64,000 nucleotides of DNA from Tetraselmis striata (taxonomy: Eukaryota > Chlorophyta > Chlorodendrophyceae > Chlorodendrales > Chlorodendraceae). Of the stretch, positions 9,312 through 20,903 are shown piece after piece. The notes below the pieces were generated by a model. The model was not told the origin of the DNA. It searched no databases and saw only the letters and a program-made list of their open reading frames with translations. Position 1 is the stretch's first letter; each line of letters opens with the position of its first letter. The translations under genes and the position numbers were made by a program. The stretch lies in the NCBI GenBank assembly GCA_006384855.1, contig VCJN01003563.1, positions 186,001 to 250,000 of the forward strand. Direction: 5' to 3'.

Positions 9312-12300
9312 GCCTTGCAAACGGTGCAGCTGCCACTGTGCTGCTATACCTTCACGCAATTAGGAATGTATAGTACCGCCCGAAACATGCGACATCCCAT
9401 TGATTACCGCAGAAGTGCTCCCCAGACATATATAACAATCCCTACTCCAGTGAAGGATGGCATCGCAGCCAAGCCCCGGCAAACTCTACTAGCCGGCTCA
9501 GCGGTGGATATGTAAATAATGAGCGACAATCAGCTATTCCGGTCAGCCCCCTTCCCCCATCTCACCTTAATTAGTAGCTATAGGGGCGACGCTTTGGCTG
9601 CCTAAGCTTACCTCTGAGCTCTAAATGGGATATGGCTGACTTAGGTAGACACATCAGGGGGGCGCTGCTGTCCTAGCTACAGCCCGTTGGAAGAAGGAGG
9701 GGCTAGGACACACCATGAGGACGGCCGGTACCTTGATCTGTAATTACACCTAGTGTTCCTTACCACGGTAAGTTAGAGATAGCATGCCCTATAAGAACAG
9801 CTCATCAATCGTCTGAGCCTGTGGCCGCAGCAGACTAGCAGTTGTAATCGATTTCAATCTCAATCTCAATCTCAATCTCAATTTGGGGCTTTTTAACAGG
9901 TTGCGAGAGAGGCAGCGTCGGCAGGCGACACCAATGCGGCATCGATGGCGCGTGGGATGTTCTAGCCCAACCCTGTTTGATCTAGATCACCTGTCACTAC
10001 GCCTCCAGTAGCTGGGTGCTCATGGCGGCCGGCTGCGGAGGACGCTTGGGTGTGATGGCTCATTCCGCGGGCATGCTGGCGGACGTCGTAGCAGGCTCTC
10101 AATTGGGCTGATAAGCGACCCGCCGCCCCGGCTGGCGCGGTTCCAGGGCAGGGTGCGGCCTGTCACGTCACGTCGAAAGCTGTCATGTCATGGTACTCTT
10201 TCTACACACAATGACAGTATTCATGAATGAAAAATATAAATATATGATGAATGAAAAAATGAAACATTTTTAAACGTACCGTATTTACAATCGCGGTTAT
10301 CCGGTGGCAGAGGTAGAAATAATGGCTGTGAAGCGGTCTACCGGTAGAGCACATCCCGTGTCACACGGGCCGCCTGATGAGATGGGTTCGGTTTTGATTT
10401 TAAGAATTACTACACGGCGGGGTAGGGTCGGATGCAGGTAAAGTACTACGAGCTGGGGTTTCGAGGCAATCATTTCGTCGGCGCGGGCGGATGGGGCAAG
10501 CCACGAGTTCGAATAGACACATCCTTTCCGGCACGCCATCACACTCCCCAGAACAATCTCCTCGCGCGGCATCTAGACCACCGCTCAAGAGGAGACAGCG
10601 CGGAGAAGAACGCCAGGCCGCCCGGGCAGCCAGCGTGGCCCGGGCGGCGCGTGCCTACGTGCAACCGACGACAGCATAGAAGGTGCGTACTCGCCGCCGC
10701 CATGTTCGCGTGTTCTACTCGGTACAAGTGCGCCCCTTGCGCGCGCCGCCGGCTGCCCCAGCGATCCGCCGGCGACTCGGTTTGTCAGCATTAGTCGCTA
10801 CTACCGGTACGAGTAGACTGCGCTTGAGCAGTGGCAGGCTGATATGTTGCGCTTATTTATACGGCTTGAGTTTCAGGACATGGCTTGCTACATTTAGGCT
10901 GTTTTGGCGTGATTTTGCAAGACGTCCGAGTCCTTGCCTTCACGCCGGCAGTAGTATTTATGGGATGCGGAGACACTGCTGCGGCTTCGTCCTGACGTTT
11001 ACGCTCTACTGCCGCAGAACCCTCGGCATTGAACCAAGACCACGTCGAGTGATCCTTTCGACGACGAAGATTGGTTTTCATATCTGTCGGTGTTATCCCG
11101 CCAAGATGTCGGTTCGGGCGACGCGGAGCCTTTCTTTCCAGGCCAAGAACAGCTCCCGCCTCCCGCTTCAGACGTCCTTGCGGAGTTACCCAGCAGAATG
11201 TGGATACTTCAAACTTCGACGTTCCTGGTGCCAGTCACGATCACGGTCACCAGGCGTTCGCCGGCAACGAAACGCCGGCACCAACGAGTGGCCCGCCGGG
11301 CTGCTGCCACTTACCTGGGTGCACCAAGTCTTGCGACCCTGAAGTGCGTGTCCCGGCGACATTTTCGCCACTCGACCTCCAGAATAAGCCGATGTATTGC
11401 AAGAGGTCTCATGCCGCCGCTCACCAGTACGTGTCGCAGCCATCCCATGCTGCGCCAGGAAAGCCACTTGATCAGTGTCTATTGCCAGGTAAATTAGCAT
11501 CATGTCCCTTGGCCATGCATATTTCCCCCTGTCTCAACCAGTATGTTATGATGCACATCCTCTCGTCCGCCTTGGACCCTTCCCTCCCTTCTATCCTGCC
11601 TTTCTGAAATGCAGCCATAATTCATCCCAGTCTTGCATCACCTTGAAAGCTTTTCATGCACAGTTTTCAATCACATGAAATACACTCACTAGTGTGTGCC
11701 ATATATTTACTCAAGGAATATGCCAGCAACTTCAGGTCACAAACTCGATTTAGGCATTTAGCATCGGATCGGCGTTGTGGTTCTGCATTTACACTGCGTC
11801 CTTTCTTCCCAGTAACTGACCAGCTTTGACCCATTATTGGCCCGCAGGGTGCAGCCTACGCAGGGCGCCGAATCCTTTTGGGCATCTTTACGCTGCACTG
11901 GCTGGCGATGATCAGGTGACACCTCCGCATGCTGGCCCTCAGCGCTCTGCGCTTTTTGCTGGATCTCAGCAGATTTAAGCACCTATAGTTTTGGTGATGA
12001 TTGGCATGACATTAATGCACAACGCCACATGACTACAGTAGTTATGGGTTGAATTATCACAGTGATCGCTGTGGTGATTGCCTCTGCATTGTGGTGTACG
12101 TGTTGCCTTTGGCGCAAAAGGATCCTGCCGCGCATCATCACCTACATGGATTTTGCTGCCTCGATCATTTCGAGAAAGCCAGGAAAATGGGCACGTGCAG
12201 GAATGGCGGTGAGTAGCCATGGCTTGACTGCCCCTCACTAATGCCCACGGTAGCCCAGAACATCACCGGCCGCGAGAGCCTTACCTATCTTACCACACAG

Positions 12301-12340
12301 CTACCGGCTCCGCACGTACAAGTAGAATGTACATTGACAT
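9312..12340. other. Region without a recognised gene
   Basis: Contains a TCAATC microsatellite (about 9848-9892) inside a stretch resembling 30890-31000. At about 10680-11500 overlapping open frames occur on the plus strand. The frame ending near 11490 has a Cys/His pattern (CHLPGC ... YCKRSHAAAH) that may be a small zinc-binding unit, but frames compete and no start, splice pattern or family can be assigned. The rest shows nothing I recognise. Confidence 0.4.
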
Positions 12341-12481
12341 GACTGGCTATGAACACGGAATGCAACAATGTGGAATATATCATAAATGTCCCCTATGTCA
12401 GGGCTAACAGGCAGGCACCCAATTGGGGCCGGGTGATGCCCTTCAGCCACCCCCGGGCCTCAGAGCCGGGCGTGTTTAACC

Positions 12482-14089
12482 ATGTCATGCCACATTCCCC
12501 TCTGTCTGCAAGTACACTATCGCACGAAATCCGGGCGCTTTGTCCTGTGTCTAACAATCACGGCGTGTGGCGCAGATTGTGTACAACTCGTGCTGTACAA
12601 GGACGGCGCGTCACAGGATTACTGCGCCACCTGCGCCGACGACCAGACATCCAAGGTAACGCCTGCTCCAGGTTGCTTCAATGGGCGGCCCATGAACGCG
12701 AACCTAAGCCACGATAGGCACCTCTTAGATACCTACAGGGCACCTCTTAGTGCAGACCAGCGTTACCGGTCTTGCCCTATGGCCAGCGAGGCAGTTCGAC
12801 ACACTATAACTGGGCGAACGACAAGCGCAGACGAGTCAACACGACTCGAAGCCGGCCCTTCTGGGGGTTGAATACTGGTCGGTAGCGGAAGGTCTTGCCA
12901 CAGCAACCTCGCAGCCTATGCATGGTATCAATGGTATGCCACTCTTCCAGAGAGTGTGCAAATATGCACATATGCAGCCCGTCGCCTCAACCCAGCCTCT
13001 GGCTTCTACCCCCCCCTGCCCCGTCTCTCACTTGCCAAGCGATTCTCATTCCGTACTCGTTCCATCAGCACGGGAAGGACATCAATAACGGTTACCTTGC
13101 GCATGTACTGACCCGCATTCACATGCATTACATGTTGCGTGTAAATGTTACTATGATATCGCCATCATGATGTTTCCGCATCAGCCCGGCCCCCAGTCTG
13201 TTGCCTGATGAACCGAGTCGAGCCGTGCTGATAAGCATGGCAATAAAGACTGCTTGCAGATAGCCTCTGGTGTTGGGCACCCAACTGACTAGCTCGTCAT
13301 CAGTGGTATAAGTTACATGGCCTGCACTTTAGATGCCACACTCGATGTACTGTGCCAACCCCCTACCACTGTAAGGAGGGGTCAGCGGTCGATGAAGATT
13401 CTGAATTACAGAACAAACAAATGGCTGCATGTTGCTGCCCAGGAGATAGCCCGGAGGCTGGAAGAGCAAAGCTTCAACGACTCTGATCCGGACTGGCAGA
13501 TTCTCATGCGGACATGTCTCCGTAGCAAGAATGCCACTCCAGGTGACTGTGTGTCATATGTTGACTCAGGCGTCCTGGCTTGAATGGCCCAGAGATCACT
13601 GTCCTGCGATACTGTTTGTAGCATCAAATGCGCTTACATGCGCCTTGCACGTGGTACACAGGGTTGTGCTGTGGAATGGAGGAGATCAGCAATGTAAGGA
13701 CGCTGCCCGTGGAGAGTCTTGGCGAGCATGTGCAAAAGCTCTTTTGGCTGAAGAGGGAGGCGGGCCGTCGGAAGATGGGCGACGGGGCGCCGGGCTACTG
13801 GCGTGGAAACGGCCGCGGAGAGCGCCGAGGAGACGTCATCAAGTTCTACTACACCCTTAAGAAGGACTTGAGCACTGGAAGCCCCTCGCTTGGCTGGACG
13901 CTGTGGCAGTATGCCCTGAGAAGGGAAGGCGCCACTGGAGCCACCAAGGCCGACACAGCTGGGGATTGGGCCATCGGCTGGTTACGGAGATCAGAGACAT
14001 CATCCGAGGAGAGCCGCCCCCAGAAACGCTCCCGTGTGAAAGATTGCGAAGATGAAGGGCCTGAGGTAGCCGCCCAGCCGGCTGTGTGA
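12482..14089 (+). CDS. Unrecognised spliced gene candidate
   Basis: The best-supported part is an exon ending at 13542 (frame MKILNYRTNKWLHVAAQEI... to NATP) joined by GT-AG and phase 1 to exon 13662-14089, which reads LCCGMEEISNVRTLPVESLG, continues GDVIKFYYTLKKDLSTG, and ends at TGA in an acidic/basic tail (SRPQKRSRVKDCEDEGPE) resembling a nuclear localisation region. An upstream stretch about 12580-12655 (CVQLVLYKDGASQDYCATCA) may be another exon, bounded by gcag and GTAACG. Start and number of upstream exons are unknown. No family recognised. A transposon-encoded DNA-binding protein is possible, given the foldbacks just downstream. Confidence 0.4.
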
Positions 14090-14153
14090 TGATGAGCAAA
14101 GCGACACTAGGGTGTGGCTTGCCAGGTATGCATAATTCGTTGCTGTGCGTCAG

Positions 14154-14255
14154 CTGTACTCAGATAGCACCGCAAGCTCGGTTCATCTTCTTGGTTCATC
14201 TTCTTCTCATGAACCAAGAAGATAAACCGAGCTTGCAGTGCTATCTGAGTACAGT
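14154..14255. repeat. Short foldback (arms ~49 and ~45 bp)
   Basis: The left arm 14154-14202 (ctgtactcagatagcacc...) pairs with 14211-14255 (...gtgctatctgagtacag) across a loop rich in ttcttc. It lies immediately left of the longer foldback. Confidence 0.75.
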
Positions 14256-14272
14256 GACACACCGGCACGTAG

Positions 14273-14557
14273 TTGCTGCTTGTTGCGCATATGGCTGTGC
14301 CGATTGTGCTGTGGCACCAGCGCGCTTCATTTTGCTTCTTGCGTGCGACGTGCGACGTGGAAGCAAAGCTGTGGGTATCGCCAGTATGCTTGATGATGTC
14401 TTGGTCTTCGGTGGTGGCCTGGACACGGCAGACCAAGGCATCATGAAGCATACTGGCGATACTCAGAGTTTTGCTTTCGCGCCGCACGCACAGAGGCGAT
14501 ATGTGGCGTGCTGGTGCCACAACATAATCTGCACAGCCATATGCGCAACAGGCAACG
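14273..14557. repeat. Long imperfect foldback (~140-bp arms)
   Basis: The reverse complement of 14420-14557 matches 14273-14416 over almost its whole length, for example ttgcgcatatggctgtgc at one end and tatcgccagtatgctt near the apex, with mismatches and small bulges and almost no loop. Transcribed from either strand it would form a long hairpin. Candidate small-RNA precursor or MITE. Confidence 0.75.
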
Positions 14558-15600
14558 TTTGTGTTGAAAGTCGAGCGCCCCAAAATGCTCAGAGTAAATC
14601 ACCCCGGAACCTTTCATTCGTTATGTTGTCCCGCCATGCATGACACCGTCGTTAAATTAAGCAAGTGATGGTAGGGGTTTCGGGTGTGGGGGGGGGGGGG
14701 GGGGGGGGGGCAGTTCGCACATTCTATTGGTTGTCAGTTGCCTTGGGCGGTGTGCCAGCATGGGCGCATGGAGCGGACATGGTGCGGTACATGAATACAC
14801 TTCACTCCTGCCCTCTTCTACCTGCATGCACAAAGGGAGACCTGCGTCGCGCAGCGATGCAAGCCGAGCAGCCGAGCCGCCCTGTTGGAAGTCCGTAATA
14901 ATGCCCGCTAATGTCCCATCGAGGCCTGATACAATAGCATGCCAATGCAGCGCATCATGCTCCCCACTGCTCTTTGAACGACTGCATCCGTGCGAGGAAT
15001 TAGCGCCCCCCCCCCCCCCCCCACTCCCCCCCCCCCCCCCCTCCCTTTGGGCAAGCACCATGTTCCCCACTGCTCTCTGAACGACTGCATCCGTGCGAGG
15101 AATTAGCGCCCCCCCCCCCCCCCCCCACTCCCCCCCCCCCCCCCCTCCCCCCCCCCCCCTCCCTTTGGGCAAGCACCATGTTCCCCACTGCTCTCTGAAC
15201 GACTGCATCCGTGCGAGGAATTAGCGCCCCCCCCCCCCCCCCCCCCCCCACTCCCCCCCCCCCCCCTCCCCCCCCCCCCTCCCTTTGGGCAAGCACCATG
15301 TTCCCCACTGCTCTCTGAACGACTGCATCCGTGCGAGGAATTAGCGCCGCCCCCCCCCCCCCCACCCCCCCCCCTCCCCCCCCCCCCCCCCCCCCCCCCC
15401 TCCCCCCCCCCCCCCCCTCCCTTTGGGCAAGCACCATGTTCCCCACTGCTCTCTGAACGACTGCATCCGTGCGAGGAATTAGCGCCCCCCCCCCCCCCCC
15501 CCTTTGGGCAAGCATGGAATTATTCAATATTTGACCCCACACGCTGCTGTGGGTGTTCGGAAGTGGTCATCCGTGATGTGGGCATGAGGACAGCGCGAAG
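14558..15600. repeat. Tandem array of ~70-bp units separated by long C tracts (14943-15515)
   Basis: The unit reading ctttgggcaagcaccatgtt, then ccccactgctctctgaacg, then gactgcatccgtgcg and gaggaattagcgcc recurs five times (first copy truncated and diverged from 14943, a last partial unit near 15502). Copies are joined by runs of C of varying length broken by single T or A. The units are almost identical, so expansion is recent. Flanks: a G-run at 14688-14710 and no gene seen. Confidence 0.8.
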
Positions 15601-15695
15601 TAACCTAGAAGTACACATCCATACATTGCGGGCTCGATATTTCAGCCTCAAGTGATGAAGGTGTCGCATGTCGCATGATATAGAAACGTCACTGG

Positions 15696-16959
15696 CCTTC
15701 AGAGGGCTGCAGGCTACGCACTATTCACTCAGTGGACCCTATGCGGGTTCGTCCCGCCAGGTCGGCAGACAGCTGGCCTGCTTAGCATGAAAAGACCAAG
15801 CGGGAATATAGTTGTAAGAATTTTCCAATTTCAAATAGAAACGTGTCACGGTCGCGATATCGACGTCAGCTCGGGTGCAGATGTGCAGCCACATCCGGGT
15901 GTACTCGAATACATCGTGGTACGTATTCCCAAATCAATCCATAGCGCGCAGTATTTCGCAGAAAACCATTTCGACATTTTCTCCCCTTGAGTCATTGGCG
16001 TCATCTTCCACAACATGTGCTCAGACCTGCGAACTGTATTTATTGCGGAGTCGTTGTCGAGGGGGCAGCCTGCACTTATCCCACGATGCGGATAGTATCA
16101 CCATTCACGTGTGCGATCGAAAGCACTTTAAATGTGTTACTACTCACACCTCGCAAAGCACAGCCAGCTACGCCGCCGCTCATTCTATACCTTATTGGAT
16201 AATTGTTCTGTGACGTTCATCGTGACTGGGCCAATAACACAACCTACGTGCATAATGTGTAGTAATGACTCACACTGATGAGAACAACACCATATACCTT
16301 TCAACGATTGCATGCACTCTTTGGGCTCAAGCTCGCCCATTCTACAGTAGTCCATACATATGCCCATCTACCAGCAAGAGCATGCCATACACCGTGGCTA
16401 CGCCGCCGGTTTGCTGCCCTACGCGTCGCACGCGTTTTATCCATGTGCTAGAGCATGACATTGCTCGTCTAGCAATTGCTTTAGCGATTCTGCTACGAGT
16501 GCGACAACCGGAAGAAACGGCTACTATGCTCCTCGGCGTGGGAGGCGTGACGGTCACCATACAGGGCTCCATGGTCACCATCAAGTGACATGATAGATAG
16601 CTTGGGCGCCAAGGCGCAGTGCTGATACACGTGGATTTCTATTATTTGATCAAGAATATACGACAAAAGTCCGCTATAAATATATGATATTACTGACTAC
16701 ATTGTGTCGCTCATATTATCAACTATCCGTACTGCTGTACTCCTATCTTACTTGTAGTCGCCACGACGCGCGTAACACGTAGCGGCTATCCCGCGCTACC
16801 CGCGGCTACCCGCTACCTTGCCTTCAGAGGGCTGCACGCTACGCGCTAATCACATAGTGGACCCTATGCGGGTTTGTGCCGCCGGGCCGTAAGACAGCTG
16901 GTCCGTGAAGCATCAAAGACTAAGCGGCAATAACGTTGTAAGAATTTATAAATTTCAAA
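15696..16959. mobile_element. Element-like segment flanked by ~140-bp direct repeats
   Basis: 15696-15835 and 16821-16959 are direct repeats sharing ccttcagagggctgca, gtggaccctatgcgggtt and gttgtaagaattt. They enclose about 1 kb with short open frames, none recognised. The pattern fits a small LTR-like or tandemly duplicated element. Divergence between the repeats argues against recent insertion. Confidence 0.5.
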
Positions 16960-17130
16960 GCATATCTATGTGTGTATATATACATACATATATACACATT
17001 CCTATATAAATGTACATGTATATAGCATATCTATATCGGATATATATAGCATATCATCCGTATGTATATATACATAGATATGGATATAGATGCATACATT
17101 TATATTCATATATATCAGTCGTGGTCGCGC
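16960..17130. repeat. AT-rich TATA/TACATA low-complexity tract
   Basis: About 170 bases of imperfect tatatacata/tatatagcat repeats, sharply different from the GC-rich surroundings and adjacent to the second direct repeat. Confidence 0.8.
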
Positions 17131-17990
17131 AATTGCATCGCCACCTTCCGCTTCGGCACCACATCAATAACCACACGCAGGGGCTGCGCGTGGGGAGGGC
17201 ACTGCTAGAAGCAAGGGACGCGTTGGCGGGGCTCCCCTGCTAGTGACCACGTGGTAATCATGTTTGTCGCAGGCGGGACGTTGCGCGGGCGGCCGGGCGG
17301 GTAGTGAGGCGCTCGTGTACGTGCGGGCGGCCGCTGACACTCCGGCACGCCCGGCAACGCATGACAAGGACGCGCCCTCACCTGAGGGTGAGCCACGCCC
17401 GCCCGCGGTGATAGCCTATTCGTGCCGCTCCGTCCCCGTACGTACAAATTTAATGGTCGGAGCCGCTACGCTGCGTGTGAGTGTGGCCAGTGGACCTGTC
17501 GTGGATAAATCAGGGAGAGCACGGTTTTTGTTTTAGTTCCTACGATCCTCGGATCCTCTATGTGTCGCTTGGCCTGGCAAAGAGGTCGTTGGAGAAACGC
17601 TGCGGGGGGTCACTCGTGCCGTCCTATCTCGGGGGCGAAAAAAAAGCCAAAACATGCGTTTGATGGGAGAAGGGCGCTATTCACCCACTCATCGATGCGC
17701 CAAGAGCTCTAGCAGGGCTTCAAGCTGATAGGTTGCGCTGCTGTGCTCTATAGCGCAGCCCCCCGGCCCCTGGCTGCCAGCCCGCTGAAGAAGACGCTGA
17801 CCAATCTCAAGCGAGTCGCAACGCCCCATTCGCCAGTGTCCCACGCTGACTCGCAGGCAAAAATCCGGCTGGTGGCAGGGGAGGACGCGGCCCGCGTCAG
17901 CGTGAGCACCATGGCGCACCTTCTGCTGGACCTCGCTAGGCGAGCGGATGCGCAAGCACCCCCTCCCCCCTCGTAGGGCTTCCGACTTTT
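17131..17990. other. Unassigned stretch with competing open frames
   Basis: GC-rich sequence. A minus-strand frame ending at 17689 (QLEALLELLAHR stop) looks mildly protein-like, while plus frames overlap it at 17743-17976. I cannot choose between strands and see no domain. Confidence 0.3.
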
Positions 17991-17998
17991 CCCAATGC

Positions 17999-18464
17999 AT
18001 GACGCCTCTCCCGCCTGACTGCAGCCTGTCCTCCGCGTGGCTGATACAATGGCCGGGTACACTGCTGCCTGGCTTTGCCCAACATTGCCGGCCGTCAGCG
18101 CCGCCGAACCAAAACGAAGGGCATGTCCCGCGGCCGCCGTCCGACATCGAGCAGCGCGCTGTCAAGCGATTCCGCACCAAGGGGCTGCTTGGGCTGTTGG
18201 GCGCAGTGCTGATTGCCGCTGGCATGGCTGTACTACAGGTACCTGCCGTGCCGTGCAGCCCCTCCTGCAGCATCCCTGCATGCAGTTGCAGTAGCAGCCG
18301 CAGAAGCGGGCGACATGACATGACAATTCCCCCCTTCTCTCATGGCCTTGCCCTGATTTTAGCCCCTCGCAATTCGAACGCGCAGTGTGTGGTGGCAAGG
18401 CCAGCAGATGAAGGATCTGCACCGCCCGTACTCGGTACGGACTCCCCTGAGACGGTCGGGCTAA
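17999..18464 (+). CDS. Possible small membrane protein, two exons
   Basis: Exon about 17999-18239 ends in a hydrophobic helix (GLLGLLGAVLIAAGMAVLQ) before a GTACCTGC donor. The acceptor ttttag at 18357-18362 gives an in-frame exon (PLAIRTRSVWWQGQQM...) with a stop at 18462-18464. That gives one transmembrane segment with a basic flank. The start is arbitrary and upstream exons are possible. No family recognised. Confidence 0.3.
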
Positions 18465-19230
18465 CCGGGGACATGGAAAGCTCCTGGGAAAGCATGGTTT
18501 GGGATATGGCGGTGGTGCCCGGCCTATATCGCCGGCGCAGCTCCGTTTATCTACCTGGCTGCGTGTGCTGTGGTGGACCGTATCATGGACAGTATAAAGG
18601 GTGAGCAATCCACTGCCCCCCCCCCCCCCCCCCCCCGTGCCTGGCCCCCAATTGACTTCGATTTCGCGGGTCTTGCGGATGCCGAGCCGGTGAGACTTCC
18701 AGGTAGTCTATGTTCATTTCGGCATATAGCAAACAAAAAGAGACATGCAAGAGGTATATTGTATTCCAGGCAACAGACTGGGGCATGGGAGCAGTTTTCC
18801 TGGAGGTTGTCCTTCCTCGATGTCAATGCTTTTGCCAAAGCGAGCCAGGTCTGGGCCCTTCGCCGGTTCAATCGGGCAGGGCCGATGCTGTCCCGTTGTG
18901 CGAATTAGTGTAGACGCATATGTCGACGCCATTCTTGGAATCTGCCCGATACCCTAGCACTGGCCGGGCACATGTCCCGCGCGCCTACGAGCGCGTGTGC
19001 CTGTCTCCCGGCCCGCCGGGCGCTTGGCTTTCACTCTTCCTGTCCACAGTCCCCGCAGCTCGAGCCCGGCTCGCTGCTCCCACTGTAACATGCTCCGGGC
19101 ACTTCCACTCACCATCACCTCCGGGGTTGAGCCGCTTAGTCATCGGTGCCAGTCCTTTGGAACCAGTGCAAAGTCCATTGACGATAAGTGAAATCCCTAA
19201 TCCACCACCCTCCTAACCAGTTGGGCATCA
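18465..19230. other. No gene recognised
   Basis: Contains a C-run at about 18618-18635. By the orientation pattern noted in the findings this would suggest plus-strand transcription, but no exons could be assembled. Confidence 0.4.
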
Positions 19231-19775
19231 TCATACGGGTTGAAGAAATCCGTTGCACCCACTCCCTTGACTGCGCCCTAGGCAACTGAGCCATGGAATG
19301 GTTCCCGCGCCCGCAAGGCCACCCAGACGGATGTTATGTACTTCAATAAGTTGCTGCGCACCAGCACCATCGCCGTAATCAATGTGGCCGCTAGGGCTGA
19401 GGATAGTCTTGGTGCACATCGTGCCCTGCTTAGCTCGAAAGGGCGCTGGGTGCGTCAGGTGTTGCAGGAGCGCCACTACCTCGGTGGCCGTGGAAAGCGC
19501 CGCTACATTGGATGACCTGTTCGGCACCACGTCCGCTGTCGCACGGAAACCCACTGATAATTGAGCAAGGTGCGTAGCTCCCGGTGTGATTTCGCCGCGC
19601 TCGCGCTGTTTGCACAGTGCGTTGTCTAGTGCATCGCCCATCCCTACGTTGTGGACATGTCTGGCCGCAGAATAGGCAACTACATTGTCGACGAGCTGAT
19701 GCGTGGACAGGCCGGTGGGTCGAGTGTCCCAACCATTGTTTGCGCGAGACGGAATAGACTCAAACTGTCACTGCA
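19231..19775 (-). CDS. Uncharacterised open frame downstream of the GDEL protein gene
   Basis: An open minus-strand frame of about 180 codons (internal Met at 19641) reads protein-like, for example HQLVDNVVAYSAARHVHNVG and ALSTATEVVALLQHLTHPAP. It begins just after the stop of the GDEL gene at 19816, so it could be an alternative 3' exon of that gene, a separate small gene, or a transposon fragment. No domain recognised. Confidence 0.3.
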
Positions 19776-19815
19776 CAAGCAGCTTATGAGCCTGGCCATC
19801 GCCCTCACTGCTGAA

Positions 19816-20903
19816 TCAGAGTTCGTCGCCTGATGCAGGGGGTCTGCGGGGCCGGCTGCGCGCGCCACCCGCCTGCTGCCTGCCCCAGGCCTGCAGGTGC
19901 TGCAGCAGGCCCTCCAGCTCGTCGCATGGCTGCGCAATGCACTGCCGGTACAGCGCCGCCGCCAGATCCGGCACAAAGTGAGGGTCCTGCACCTCCTGCG
20001 CCAGCTCCTCCTTCACCTCCGCCATCGCGCCTGTCGGCCAGGCAAACAACGGGATGGGGGACGCAAGCAGATCACTGTGAAAGCACACACCTTTTCGAGT
20101 ATGTGTTGTAGTGATAGTGGCCAGAGAAACATGTATGTATTTGGAGAGCGAAGGGGGGGGGGGGGGGGGGGATGGGGGGGCAGATGGCGTGCAGATCCTC
20201 ACCCGCCCCAAGCTCGCTGATGCGACCCCATAGCCGCAAAGCTGCGCGCTGAATGCGGCGGCTGTTGCTACTATACCACGCAGGCAGCGTCCCGGTGGCA
20301 TATGCGTCTGCCATGCTGGTCAGTAGCCATTGGGTGTCGGGTGAGAACAGCCACGAAAGGTCGCGCTGCTGCGGGCCGCCAGTGAGGTAGCTCCAAGCCA
20401 TGGACATGGCTAGCCGGGGTATGCCGCGCGCCATGCCCAGCGTGCTGAGCCATCCCTGCAGGCGCTCAGCGCGCTTGGCGCCGAGTGTGTCATGCCTGCG
20501 TACGCCATAATCAACGCACGTCACGACGAAGCGGACCAATCAAACGCCAGTGCTGCGGTTGTGGGGGTCGTCACCTGTCACTGCGCAGCGCCGTCACTCG
20601 ACCAAGGACGTCTGCCGAGAGGGACTGCGCTCGCCGACAGGCCTCCCACCAAGAGGTCTCGCCAGAGGCTTCCTCCTTATTCGATTCGGCCTGCGAGGCG
20701 CCGGGGTGCCGCGCGTCGTGCACTCAGTCGCCGGTCTTGTCTGCGCGTGCTGTGCTGTCAGAGCCTCGAACTGTTGAGAGCCTTGGGGGGGCGGGGGGGG
20801 GGGGGGGGGGCACCTCCTGGCACGCGGCCCCTTGAGGACGCAAGAGCAGCACAAGCAGAGCGGCACATAATGCCCCCCGCTTGACGCCATTATTGGTGCA
20901 CAT
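19816..20903 (-). CDS. Predicted ER-lumenal or secreted protein, family unknown
   Basis: Four exons (complement 20814-20903, 20575-20690, 20203-20495, 19816-20030) join with phases 0, 2 and 1 into 237 residues. The first 29 residues form a classic signal peptide (basic KR, then ALCAALLVLLL, cleavage near GAAC). The mature part is helical and Trp-rich (TSWWEACRRAQSLSADVLG, LSWLFSPDTQWLLTSMADAY) and ends in a 72-residue exon with ELAQEVQDPHFVPDLAAAL and a C-terminal GDEL, close to the KDEL/HDEL ER-retrieval signal. Introns 1 and 3 hold long C tracts on the sense strand. No known family recognised. The exon model is supported by clean phase continuity, while the function is unknown. Confidence 0.65.

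Noticed and set aside
15000..15542. CRISPR-like look: identical repeats with regular spacing
   Set aside because: Spacers are homopolymer C runs, not diverse sequences, and the DNA is eukaryotic. It is a tandem array.
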